Below are positions 28,201 through 37,996 of a DNA stretch of 64,000 nt, piece by piece. The translations under genes and the position numbers were made by a program. How positions within the stretch are numbered: position 1 is the first letter of the stretch; each line of letters begins with the position of its first letter. Origin of the DNA: Acrasis kona (lineage: Eukaryota > Heterolobosea > Eutetramitea > Acrasida > Acrasidae); assembly GCA_026419775.2 (NCBI GenBank), contig JAOPGA020001373.1, forward strand, positions 62,001 through 126,000, given 5' to 3'. The notes beneath the pieces were generated by a model that was not told where the DNA came from, did no database searches, and saw only the letters and a list, made by a program, of their open reading frames with translations.

Positions 28201-30375
28201 ATCAATTTCTGAACACGCGCTATTGAATCGACCCTCTACTCGAGTGTTGTTTTGTTTTTTGATGAGCGAATCGTATTGTTGTAATGTTAATTTCGAATCG
28301 CCGTTCGGTTGACCAGATTTTTTTGATTGTAACCAATCGGGAATGGTTAGTTTTGGTGGCGGGTTGACTTGTTGAGAAGAAGTTTTATTTAATAAGAAAC
28401 CATCGTCGTCCTCTTCATCTTCTTGTTGAGCATTTAATAAAGTAGATGCAGATGGTGATTGAAACGAAGATGTCGACAATGTTGAATGTCTCTTGTTTGA
28501 ATTTGAGTTTGGAGTTTTTGCGTAAGGCGTCATGAATTTCTTTTGTCGAATGGGTTTCGAACCAGAAGTCGACGATGAAGGAGTTGTGAATTTGTGATTG
28601 GATCCACCGTTGCTGTTGGGCGTGGACGTTAATTTGTTTCTAGATGGAGGCGTCGCGAATATATCATCGTATTGACTCATCGAAGGTGACACCTTGTGAG
28701 AGGTTGATGGCGTCGTGAAGAATTGTTGTGATTTGGGTGTTGATTTTAGAGGTTGACTGGACCGGATGGGTGAGGAATGTGTCTTTTGTTTTTTGGGTGT
28801 AGGTGTCGGCTGTTGTTGCTTTTGATTAGGTTCATCCTCGTCTTCTTGTTGTAATTGGTTGAGTTTGTGAGTGGCCTCTGTTAAATTCTTTTCGTTGATT
28901 TCAACCTTGTTACCGCTACCCGTACTAAATAACGAAGAAAACACTTGTGCTTTTGGTTGTTGTTTGGATTGGTTTTGGTCCTTTTCTTGATCGTCTTGGT
29001 TGTTCATTATTTCTAATGCCTTCTTGAGTCCATTCTGCGTTACATCCGCTACTTTTTTTCCGGATCCGGTCGTGAATAAAAATGTACTTTCGTTTGAGTT
29101 CTTTTTGGGCGTTGGCATTTCTTCATTGTTTTCGACCTGGTTCGTTTCCATAAAGTTTTTGGCCTTGTTGATGCTGTCTTGACTCACATCCACCTTTCTG
29201 CCAGAAGCCGTTGAGAATAACGAAAATGGTTCGGAAGTTTCTTTTGGTTGGTCGTTTACAAATAATGATGCATCGTTCAAACTATCTTGTTTGATTGATA
29301 CGTCCTTACCCGATGCTGTTGTGAACAAGAATGATGAAGATGTTTCCTTTTTCTTGATTGGTGTTGATTGATGTGCGGGATTCTTGTTCTCTGATTTTTC
29401 TACTTTTTTTTGAGGTTCGGGTTCATTTGTTGGTTCATTGGAATCATTTGGAATGGAATCGTCATCGAAAGCGGATGCTTCTTTTAAACTCTTTTTGTTA
29501 AATTGAATGTTGTTTCCAGACGCTGTTGTGAACAAGTTCGAGGTGACTTTTGATTCATTGTTGTCATTTAGAAAGCTCTCAGCCTTCTTTATGTCTTCCT
29601 GATTAATGTTTACATTCCTGCCTGAAGCCGTGGTAAAGAAGGAAAAAGGTTCGTCTTTCTTAACATCCTTTTGAGGTTTTGATTCCTGATTTTCTTCATC
29701 TTGGTTTATGGAATGTTCATCAAAGTCCAAAGAGGACTCATTCTCATCTGGTGGTGCGACATCTTTTGCAACTTCGCGATCTTGTGCTTCTATTTTGTTT
29801 GTTTGTGCTTGTACATCTTGTTGTACAGAGTTTAAAAGTTTTGATGCCCTACTTAGACTTTGTTCGTCAAAGTCCACACTCTTCCCGGAAGCTGTTTCAA
29901 ATAAAGAATTTGATTTGGGTTTGTTCTGTACAATGTCCTCTGTTATCGAATCGCGTTCTGTGTTGCTTTTGAACTTTTTGTTTGTTTTTTTCTCTTGTTC
30001 TTCGTCATCGATCTCTGAATGTGGTCTCTTATTTTCTTCTGACTTTGAATTTGTTGGTGTAAATATATCTTCTGTGGGTTCTGTGTCAGATGTGGGTGTT
30101 AGATTGTCGAACAAGTCGGTCATTTGGTATTGCGTTTCTTGCATATTTACATTTTCATCTTCATGATTTGTGTCAGGCTCATCGCACTTTTTATCAGGAG
30201 CCATTGTTTGTTTATTTTGTTCAGAATTGTCATCCTCATCATCATCCTCAAACATGTCAAAAAGACTCTTTTTTGTTTCGGGTTTACTATTGCCGAGGGC
30301 TTCGTCATTTTTATAAACTTCGTCGTCAGATGAGTCGCAGTTTATAACGTCATCCTTGAACATGTCGACTTCCAT
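25288..30375 (-). CDS. BRCA2: BRCA2 homologue
   Basis: A 1,695-residue, single-exon RAD51 mediator of homologous recombination. The acidic N-terminal region (MEVDMFKDDV) is followed by seven BRC-like repeats in the first 560 residues, then a Ser/Thr-Pro-rich linker. The BRCA2 DNA-binding region follows: helical domain (STWIENHYRWIVWKLACYDR, LLFRYDREYVNGKRSCL), OB1 (RYMILCIAHIHDQ, LTDGWYSIRA) and a Tower-like charged coiled coil containing EEKMAEKRSKRSKS. The later OB folds include LFELTGYQNRR and VVVYVGEK. The C-terminus ends MNTMELNIDDF-like acidic residues. The ATG at 30375 is the first in frame. Family call is very secure because both BRC repeats and the DBD are present. Confidence 0.96.
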   Translation of the reverse strand: MEVDMFKDDVINCDSSDDEVYKNDEALGNSKPETKKSLFDMFEDDDEDDNSEQNKQTMAPDKKCDEPDTNHEDENVNMQETQYQMTDLFDNLTPTSDTEPTEDIFTPTNSKSEENKRPHSEIDDEEQEKKTNKKFKSNTERDSITEDIVQNKPKSNSLFETASGKSVDFDEQSLSRASKLLNSVQQDVQAQTNKIEAQDREVAKDVAPPDENESSLDFDEHSINQDEENQESKPQKDVKKDEPFSFFTTASGRNVNINQEDIKKAESFLNDNNESKVTSNLFTTASGNNIQFNKKSLKEASAFDDDSIPNDSNEPTNEPEPQKKVEKSENKNPAHQSTPIKKKETSSSFLFTTASGKDVSIKQDSLNDASLFVNDQPKETSEPFSLFSTASGRKVDVSQDSINKAKNFMETNQVENNEEMPTPKKNSNESTFLFTTGSGKKVADVTQNGLKKALEIMNNQDDQEKDQNQSKQQPKAQVFSSLFSTGSGNKVEINEKNLTEATHKLNQLQQEDEDEPNQKQQQPTPTPKKQKTHSSPIRSSQPLKSTPKSQQFFTTPSTSHKVSPSMSQYDDIFATPPSRNKLTSTPNSNGGSNHKFTTPSSSTSGSKPIRQKKFMTPYAKTPNSNSNKRHSTLSTSSFQSPSASTLLNAQQEDEEDDDGFLLNKTSSQQVNPPPKLTIPDWLQSKKSGQPNGDSKLTLQQYDSLIKKQNNTRVEGRFNSACSEIDSISACDFIFSSKHITTSQDFKKLLCKALKTEYDPDKELLFGKSDFEEMLKHLGINSIVANSTWIENHYRWIVWKLACYDRKWTCSGDALPPKYLTADNVLKQLLFRYDREYVNGKRSCLHRVLTRDVPSTRYMILCIAHIHDQDGSNISQIDLTDGWYSIRARVDPELSDLIKRRKLQSGQKLKLFGANISGGDDQACPPLEADPNSVHLLLCANAVRKVKQWWAPLGFSISSPFKIKMKSIKPQGGTISHLDVIVMKAYPLLYLDKPPQQKEGEENQIKVPSIIRSRRAEEQYAIKIQDDKQLRMEKLTIQYMNELQEEKMAEKRSKRSKSNSSSSTPSSSHLRRIIDGQKLYQIMNESSDPDSFTNRLTHQQQIELDRYQRVIQEREQQEIIEMVRKDVSTEDRQVTCFLTVILSDCCPSYTDHGILRECKLTIWSATEESLEMFAEGNRLSVFQSVPNASSNDARLSITANRKTQFHITQLKKDVSLDLFELTGYQNRRCTLLSELCDGTAHGTEFDTVGVVVYVGEKQVRTSAKNTTWSVQDFFVTDGSIYNERPLMMEIHLRESETRVLQWTHVGQMKLIGFQNLIFDRWDAFRNTIVCTASEGCNALTSLHGYKYLVDRRDAIQIDFDQNRNLYEQVCDEITQKVGYYKEQQRHYNEQKTQQAQEKSKNKQVNLYDYFDQDANDEHYEAHIIICGLNFFYEDPCVVVGNGFSYQVPVERSIIPQQVKLFEQDYADQQARDIRMISLNMQLHISVDTSETHIRVVFDQVMLSKMIKCLWQYPVLYNKVDPDTNQSLQDLPPPSWLFDLCETGSIPSLEEDEDKVVDEDDTEENIFEFTSSMVDTINNHRRRVIHSLLQDRPYGNNAAPMLLRFVLLYSRVISVKSQEELEGVLSKCSLFLLMTASEWSRFIVHVRRSLADHTFDVGVDEGEEDNRVKHISLRERNKSVEDTVNMFNTMELNIDDF
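28855..29915 (-). repeat. Seven BRC repeats in BRCA2
   Basis: In protein order the cores are FETASGKSVDF, FTTASGRNVNI, FTTASGNNIQF, FTTASGKDVSI, FSTASGRKVDV, FTTGSGKKVAD and FSTGSGNKVEI. Each is followed by a helix ending near LxxAxxxL. The first five have the FxxA RAD51-contact motif; the last two have Gly instead of Ala. Confidence 0.92.
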
Positions 30376-30592
30376 TGTAATATTAGTAATATTAGTAATA
30401 GAAATCAATCAAACACTAGAAGTGCAGTTGCAAGAGTCTTCCACCTTTGATATACCTTAGTAACGTGAGTTACGTGACAAGAGTCTTATACTGCCAAGAT
30501 CAGATCTCTTGCGATTACTATTGTCAAAAAAATGTTAGTGGCAAGCCAACTTCAAACAAAAAATTCAATGTTCGTTACAATTTTTCACAATC

Positions 30593-33062
30593 ATGGCCAC
30601 ATTCCAGAGCCAGACCAAGCAGATAAACAAGCACACTGGTCTTATAAAAAACTACGATGTGACTCGCTTTATGAGCATGACCTACACTGGAGGTGTTGTT
30701 CAGATTGCCAAAGGTGAAGGCTTTTACATCAGCTGCGCAGACAAGACAGCAAATATATGTGAATATGAGAATGGGAAAATCCTTGCAGAATTAGAAGGAG
30801 TAAGCAAAGCTTTGAAAAAAATGAATTTAACATTAATAGGACGACTTTATCATCACAACAGCGCTAAGCCCAAGTGATAAACAATTAGCAATGAGTTGTA
30901 GAAGTGGAAACGTTATAGTGTGGCTGTTGAATACCCAAAAAGTATCAAAAGTCATCAAATGCCCTTCTCCTGTTGTAGCAATGGCTTACAACCCCAAAAG
31001 CGATCTGATATTGATGGCACATGGAAACTCCTCACTTCGCATTTATGATTTAAACAAAGGGGCATTTACACACCACTTTGGAGATTTCCACACTGGAAGA
31101 ATCAATTTGGTTCGGTGGCATCAAAATGGAAATATTTTCTTCTCCAACGCTCTAGACGGTTTCCGCGTATGGAACTTGAAAGCGAAAGAATGCATTGCAC
31201 ATTTAAATCAAGATCGCAACGACGTCACAGAAGTCATTTGCGGAGAACAGTCATTCATCACTTCCGGTCACAACATTTTACAAATCTACGATTCTTATGA
31301 TTTTAAACTTTTAAAGAGCATTCCTATATTAGAAAGTGTGACCAGCATGGCAAGATACCCAAGCGAGTCATTCCAAGTCATTACCTCATCAAGTTCAAGT
31401 GATGAACACGAGGAGGAACAGAGATCGGGAAGCATCAAGATTTGGGATGTAGACAGTGGGGAACTCATCAAAACATCAGGTGAAGAAATGAATACCTCAT
31501 ACCAACAGATCGGGTTGTGTGAAAAACATAATGAGATTATGGCCGTTACTGCTGATAATAACTTTTTATTCTACGAGATGGATACATTAACAAGAACGCG
31601 TCAAATCCTGGGTTTTAATGATGAGGTGCTGGATGCATGCTTCCTTGGAGAAAAGTCAATTGCAGTGGCTACCAACAGTGATAATGTATTAATTATGAAC
31701 TTGGACAATAAATCTACAGAATTCCTTTCGGGTCATAGAGACATCATCCTTGGAGTGTGTAGTTTAAATGATAATGTAGTCATTAGTGCTAGTAAAGATA
31801 AATCCGTTCGTGTGTGGCGTGATAATAAATGTGTTGCGTCTGGTAGTCATACAGGTAGCATCAGTGCTATTTGTGCATCTGCTAAAACTAAATCTTTTTT
31901 TGTGACTGGTAGTGATGATAAGACGATCAAAGTCTGGTCAACCAAATTTCCAAAATATGAAGAAAAGTTCGGCGATGAAAGAGATATCGCATCCATTATT
32001 CCAATGTGCAGTTCAATCGCGCATACCAAAGAAATTAGTAACATATCAATCAGTCCTGATGAGAAATTGATAGCCACCGCTTCAGCCGACAAGACATGCA
32101 AGATTTGGTCCTTGAACGCAGATCACAACGCACTACAACTTGAGACCACTCTCACACACAACAGAGCCGTGTGGTCCGTAGCATTCTCTCCCATTGAAAA
32201 ATGTGTAGCCACAGCATGTAGCGATAAAAAGATTAGAATATGGAATCTAAATGGCAAGTGTCTAAAAGTACTTGATGGGCATCAAACTAGTGTAGTCAAG
32301 GTTGCCTTCATAAACAAAGGACTTCAGTTGGTGTCAAGTGATGCAAACGGACTTGTCAAAATTTGGAACATTAAATCAAGTGAAGTTTTGGATACCTTCG
32401 ACCACCACAGTGCAAGAATCTGGGCCCTAGTCGTTCGCGATGATGGTAAAGTAATGATCACAGGAGGCGAGGACAGCAGAATCAACATTTGGAAGGATTG
32501 GACCGAAGGCGTCATTCAAGAAAAGAGACAATTGGTCGACCAAACAGTCAAACAAGAACAAGAATTAGATCAAATGATCCGATCAGGAAAATTCCTAGAT
32601 GCCATCATCCTCTCCATCTCAACGGACAGACCCAAAAAGACATTTACGCTCTTGGAAAAACTATTTGAGACCGATCGTGCTCAATCAGAATTAGCAAACA
32701 TTTTAAACACATTATCTAGCGAAGAAATGACAATCTTGTTCCAATTTGCAATTGATTGGAATACCAATTCAAAATTCTCATCGGTTGCACAAAAAGTTTT
32801 ACACGGCATGTTGACCTGTTTGGATCCAAATTTCATCAACATATCTTACGAGAAGAGCGTTCAAGCCATACTCGCATACAGCGAGAGGCACTTTAAGAGA
32901 GTATCGTCTCTTCTTGAGAATAGTCATTTGTTGGATTACATGCTTTCGACAATGAGAACTGCACCCATTCCCACACAAAAGGAAGTCGACGATGATGACC
33001 AAGAGGAAGAAGATGATGATGATGAAGATGAACAACCACCAACGAAGAAAATAAAAGTTTAA
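30593..33062 (+). CDS. TBL3: UTP13/TBL3, small-subunit processome WD40 protein
   Basis: Exons 30593-30799 and 30840-33062 (40-nt intron) give 809 residues, essentially the human TBL3 length. There are two consecutive WD40 propellers (repeats such as DKSVRVWRDNKC, DDKTIKVWSTKF, ADKTCKIWSLN, SDKKIRIWNLNGKCLKVLDG, DSRINIWKDW). A C-terminal helical Utp13 domain (about 640-780) and an acidic tail ending PPTKKIKV, a plausible nuclear localisation signal, follow. It acts in the UTP-B complex in early 18S rRNA processing in the nucleolus. Divergent from BRCA2 with 217 bp between starts. Confidence 0.9.
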
Positions 33063-33081
33063 TCATTCCCAATGTTTTTTT

Positions 33082-34069
33082 TTATGTACTGCTCTCAATT
33101 TCCTTCTTGAACCTCTCTTCTAGTTTCTTTAGTGCAGATGTTGTCAAGATTAATCTGTTCCTTCTCATCATTTCGTACACACTAATTTCGTCAACGTTCA
33201 AATAATCCACCCAGTTCAAATTCCAACTAGAGGTCTCAAAGTTTTTATCGACTTCTCCATCCAAAATGTGAACGCCACCATTCATTGCAACCGGTGTTGG
33301 TATCATGTTGAGTAGGTACGCTTTTGATAAAAAGGTCTTGTGGGAGTCCAAAGTTAAATCATCAATAATGATTAACTTTCCTTGTTGGTATTTTGTTGTA
33401 AGTGCCATACGAAGAGCCAATAATCTGACTTTTCTATTTAAGTGATATGAATAGTCCCTTGGTCTTTTAGGATGGGCGTGACCTCCCTTCATGAAAGTGG
33501 GCGCTGTTTTGTTACCGTGACGTGCTCTACCGGTTCCCTTCTGTCTATACATTTTCTTCTTTGTATAGGCAACTTCGTGCTTGTATTTGGTTTTGTGTGT
33601 TCCTTGACGACGACAGGCTATAATGTGTGGGTTTGTTTTGTAGAAGTAATTTTCTTACCTAGTTGCCAAACAATGTGTAGGTATAAAATGTCCTTTCTGG
33701 GTTTACAGTCGAAAAAGAATGGGTTAAGCTTTAACAACCCTACAATGCTGTTCTCTTTTGATCTTATGAAAACTTCTGGTATCTTTTTGAAGTCTGGTAC
33801 TATTGGTTTGTAATCTGCGGGTTTGGGAATGATTTTTCGTCCTACAGCTACATTTTTTGAAACGGCCTTTTCTATTGCTGCGCGATGTAACGCTTCAGGA
33901 TTGAGGCGAGGAAGGGCGGTCGTGTTCCTCCTAACCTATCAAAGTAAAAAAGACTGTACTCAATCAAACATACTCTTGTGGTGAGCATTTTATTTCTAGG
34001 CAAACTAATGCAACGGATTTGTCCCCCCACCAGAAGAGGTGTTCTTTTCAGTGCATGGCACAAGTTCAT
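33082..34069 (-). CDS. MRPL4: Mitochondrial ribosomal protein uL4m
   Basis: Three exons (33974-34069, 33659-33935, 33082-33617) encode 302 residues. A basic N-terminal leader is followed by the L4 core: HIVWQLACRRQGTHKTKYKH, then KKMYRQKGTGRARHGN and GGHAHPKRPRDYSYHLNRKV. These match bacterial/mitochondrial uL4 rather than cytosolic eL4. Introns are 38 and 41 nt. It binds rRNA near the exit tunnel of the mitoribosome. The 3' end is 19 bp from the convergent UTP13 stop. Confidence 0.9.
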
Positions 34070-34165
34070 CAGATAGATGTGAAAATTATAGATTGACCTC
34101 CATTACAAAACACACAAACAGAAAATCGAAACAAGAAAATTTTAATTCAAGAAACAATCGCTATT

Positions 34166-35737
34166 TCACAACAGTATCGAATCAAGTTCAAAGTCGGGTT
34201 CCACCTTCGCAATGGATGAAAGAAAATTCTCAAAATCATGCTCAAGTCCACCATCATTAAGTTGTGACGTCAACACATCTTGCTCCTCCTTGGGCGCATA
34301 CATCGATATATCACTTATCGGCATATCATAACTCACTTGTGGTTCCTGTGTCAACAAACGTTCGCACGACGCTACATTCTCTTGATAAATACATTTGAAT
34401 AATTCGCTCACCCGAAACACCCTGTACATGTAATTGATGAGGTGCCTCATGCTAGTAAAAATTTCTTCCCTCTCAAAGTTATTTTGGAAACATAAAAGTA
34501 ATTGTCTTTTATAAACATCCAGTGATAGGTTAGCAATACAGCAAGAAAAATTGTAAATGTACAAGGATGGGCAGTCCATTTCACACAACGAACTGACGTA
34601 ATTTGCTGCTTCCCTCATCCATCTATCAAAGTCGGCTTGTGTATCCTTGTGAACCTCCGAAAGTGCATATTGCATTTTGGCACCTTGAGCTAACATCATG
34701 CACGCATTATTCCTCATGTTTCCAATGTCTGTGAGTCCGACCACATTTGTAACCGTTCCTCTCTTGATTGTCTCCGTTATGGTATCAATTGCGTTATGGT
34801 CAAATATAAACATGCGATGGGTGTCATTGTCCAAATCATGCTTAATCGAACGCAGACTATTTTTAAACTCGTCGAATTTATATTGTGGCAATTGTGTCTC
34901 GGCGTTGTTGTGTTCGTTGTAAATGTTCTTTAGTCTGGAGGAAACGAAACTTGCGTAAATGTAACGTTTAAGGACTTGTTGCAAGTCGATTCCATTCTTC
35001 AGCAGAGATACACAGTTCTGGTACATTAGCTCAATGTGCCTAAGTTTATACGAGTCAAGTTGCGACTGGTTGGGTTTTTGCTCTTGGTGTCTGTGCTTAA
35101 TGTAATTCTCAACAACGTTCAGGTGGAATATTGTTCTTGGCAAGTCATTATCATTGAGTGCATATTGACTCATGTATAAAGATGACGCGGCTATGTTATA
35201 GCTGAACGCTCCATCAAGGAACCGTTGTATTATGTCGTTGCATTGCCTTGAACTGTCTATAGCTATTTGCCTCTTGTCAGCAATTCTACAATAGAACCAT
35301 GCTTGTACGGAGAGACCTAAAACCAAGTCTTGATCCTCCAGCGCGACAGAATGCTGATTGTCCTGATATTCAACAAACTTAATGGCGTTGTTGGGATCAA
35401 TACATGGGCAGTTGTAGCAAATGTAGTTTTTAAAGTTGAGAATCTTGGAGTCCGATTTAACGAAGGGATCCCGTTCCGTTACGTAGACCTGCTCTTGTTC
35501 GGAGAAAACTCTTTTCAAAGAAGGAGCTTTTCTCGTTCTTGGCCTCCTTTTCGTAATGCGCGTAGAATGTTCTTCTGTATTATCTCTTTTTGGTCCACGT
35601 TTCTGTGGTTTCTCATCGAAATTGCACGTCCGATCTTTAGTTGTGCACGTTCCGCATCTTGGCATAACTTTATCGCACTTGATGTGAGAGTGCTTGCAGT
35701 TGGCACATGCGTGAGGGGAGAGTAGAATTTCCATCAT
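34166..35737 (-). CDS. Zn2Cys6 (fungal-type zinc cluster) transcription factor
   Basis: A 523-residue intronless protein. Residues 11-38 form a complete binuclear zinc cluster, C-X2-C-X6-C-X6-C-X2-C-X6-C (CANCKHSHIKC, CGTCTTKDRTC). A basic linker follows (KRGPKRDN, RITKRRPRTRKAPSLKR). The remainder is helical and resembles the middle region of such factors, with an acidic C-terminus (VEPDFELDSILL) that could be an activation domain. Zn2Cys6 factors are typical of fungi but occur in some amoeboid protists. The shared upstream region contains CCG-bearing repeats that could be its binding sites. Confidence 0.85.
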   Translation of the reverse strand: MMEILLSPHACANCKHSHIKCDKVMPRCGTCTTKDRTCNFDEKPQKRGPKRDNTEEHSTRITKRRPRTRKAPSLKRVFSEQEQVYVTERDPFVKSDSKILNFKNYICYNCPCIDPNNAIKFVEYQDNQHSVALEDQDLVLGLSVQAWFYCRIADKRQIAIDSSRQCNDIIQRFLDGAFSYNIAASSLYMSQYALNDNDLPRTIFHLNVVENYIKHRHQEQKPNQSQLDSYKLRHIELMYQNCVSLLKNGIDLQQVLKRYIYASFVSSRLKNIYNEHNNAETQLPQYKFDEFKNSLRSIKHDLDNDTHRMFIFDHNAIDTITETIKRGTVTNVVGLTDIGNMRNNACMMLAQGAKMQYALSEVHKDTQADFDRWMREAANYVSSLCEMDCPSLYIYNFSCCIANLSLDVYKRQLLLCFQNNFEREEIFTSMRHLINYMYRVFRVSELFKCIYQENVASCERLLTQEPQVSYDMPISDISMYAPKEEQDVLTSQLNDGGLEHDFENFLSSIAKVEPDFELDSILL

Positions 35738-36388
35738 TGCAAGATTCGTTTATTTTAGTATTAAGACGTTACAAAGGAGGAGTCCGCGTTTGGTTGTATC
35801 ATTTGAATATCGGGCAGTCGGGGGATTGCATAAGGAGATTGAATTATAAAGAGAACATAGTCCGATTTACCTTAGAATTTTTGATGCTTTGTCCAACAAA
35901 AGTATGTATAACATTGTATAACATTATGTGCACAAAATCAAATAAAGTGAAACATCGATAAGGATATCGTAGTTTGTCCGCAATACCTTCTTTGTGACTA
36001 TCGTGTGAATCTTTTGATCCTCCAAGCGTTAAAAATACAGTAAAGAACATTTGTACGATCTGTGTCTGTTTGTGTATTTTGTATTGCTGTAAAACTTTGT
36101 GCGGTGGAAACACCTACGGACAAGGTCTAAAATTTGAATTTAGATCCAGTGCTACCTAATAAACTACAGCTTGTTACAAATTCAGATTTTTTTACCAGGG
36201 GTGTTTCCAGCGCTCGAGTGTTTCCACCGCTCAAGGTTAGACAGTGTATGAGGTTAGTAAACTCCGATTACCAGCGGCAACAGATCATGCTAAGCACTGG
36301 TAAACCGTAGAATTTAGGTCCAACATACAAACATGGGTTTTTCTCTTTATAGAGTAGATGTTTTGTGCATCCATCGTGTTCATGTCAC
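35738..36388. promoter_or_regulatory. Shared upstream region with GTGTTTCCA(C/G)CGCTC repeats
   Basis: About 650 bp between the divergent Zn2Cys6 and NAGPA-like genes. Two direct copies of GTGTTTCCA(G/C)CGCTC lie at 36201-36215 and 36218-36232, and an inverted copy GCGGTGGAAACAC at 36101-36113. CCG/CGG-bearing elements in inverted and direct arrangement are typical Zn2Cys6 targets. No supported gene here. Confidence 0.5.
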
Positions 36389-37809
36389 ATGTACAACAGT
36401 CAACTTGGAAAAACGAGAGCAATGCTTTGGTCACTGCTTCCCATAGTATTTTTCATATGTTTTTCTTCAGCAATAAATAATAGTTACGTCGATATAGCCT
36501 CAAGACCGTATTACTTTCAAGATACACACGGCCCGATATTAAAAAAGTCTCTTGGAAGGAGTGCAAGGAACATTCAAGAAGATTACATAGTACACAAAAT
36601 ACACAGTGGAAATTCAACCAAAAGACCCAAATACGATTTTTACGAACTGGGTAAAGATTTCACAACGAAAAAGCACGACGGAGTGGATCTTGTTAACGGC
36701 AAATACATAAGGTTGCACAATCCACTTAAGCATTTCTCCATCCTCGAACCAGCCAACACTTGTAAAAACAAAACAGCACATACTGTAAAAGAAACTGCCA
36801 CAAAAGCAAAAAAATGCATCGTCGCAACCAATGCCGGTTTTTTCAACGTACATACCCACGAATGTCTGGGCAACGTCATTTCCAACTCCCAACTCGTCCA
36901 ATCCACTACAAACAGGAATGCAAACTTTGGAATTACCAAGGTAACTTTATCACAACATGCTTAAAATCTCACATCCACCATCAGAAAGGTAACTACTACG
37001 TTGGCTACATGACACCAGAAACACCAAAAGCAAATCAAGACGAATTCGTCAACTTGGTGTCGGGCGTCATTTGGCTCATAAGAGACGGTAAAAATTATGT
37101 AAAGGAGAGCGAGAAATTAGAATTCGAAGGAACGCAGGCCAGTGGCTCCATCAATTATTTTGTAAACCTGCGATCGTCGAGAATAGGTTTAGGTCATGAT
37201 GCAGAAGGTCGCTTAGTCATTGTACAATTTGATGGAGATGGAAATCACGACAAGGGGCTAAATCTTCATGAGCTAGCTGAGTTAATGATTGGAATGGGTG
37301 TAATCAATGCGATTAATTTAGATGGTGGGGGAAGTACTACTGTAGTACACCATAACTACGTCGCGAATGCAGTAAGTGACGGAGCTGATAGTTGTCCGCA
37401 TTTACCTTCGGATCTTCTTTTTAGAGAAATGATAAGGTGCGAAAGAAAAGTCACCACTATTACTTGCATTCATAATGATGTTGATCTGGATGACTCAAAA
37501 AATAATCAAAATAAAGAATTGTTACCTGATTGTAAGACAGTGGATGAGAAGACAACTAGATTTATTGTTCTTGGTGCGTCGGGTGTGTTGGTATTTTTAT
37601 TGTTGTTGATAATTGTGTTGATGGTAATGTCTATTGTGATTTGTTGTAGGAACGAAAAGGATAAACCCTTTTATGATTCATTGGATGAGAGCGACGAGGA
37701 TCCTATAGAGTCGATGCCCATGCAGGAGTTCATGAATGATGAACAATCATCACCTGCTAATGATGTGGAACTTGAGGTCATTGTAACCCCGTCCACTTCA
37801 ACACAGTAA
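36389..37809 (+). CDS. NAGPA: Mannose-6-phosphate uncovering enzyme-like (NAGPA) membrane protein
   Basis: Exons 36389-36940 and 36985-37809 (44-nt intron) give about 458 residues. A signal peptide (MLWSLLPIVFFICFSSA; the ATG at 36422 is an alternative start) is followed by the phosphodiester glycosidase domain: CIVATNAGFFNVHTHECLGN, FVNLVSGVIWLI, RIGLGHDAEGRLVIVQFDG, and AINLDGGGSTTVV. Then come a C-terminal TM helix (about 400-425, GVLVFLLLLIIVLMVMSIVI) and an acidic cytosolic tail. In animals this Golgi enzyme removes GlcNAc from GlcNAc-P-Man on lysosomal hydrolases; topology here is the same. Human NAGPA carries an EGF-like region before the TM; it is reduced or absent here. Confidence 0.82.
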
Positions 37810-37996
37810 CAAGTCGAGACATTATTTAGAATTGTAAACAATAAAATACGCTGGTATTCCTTTGCACCAAAAGGACAGGTATTATAATATTTGAATTGTA
37901 TGTTATATTTCCACGTGATTACAATATTACTTTGTTCTTTATAGAAAAGTAATAGAAGTTAATTTAAGACCATGTATTAATAACACAAAAAGAAAC

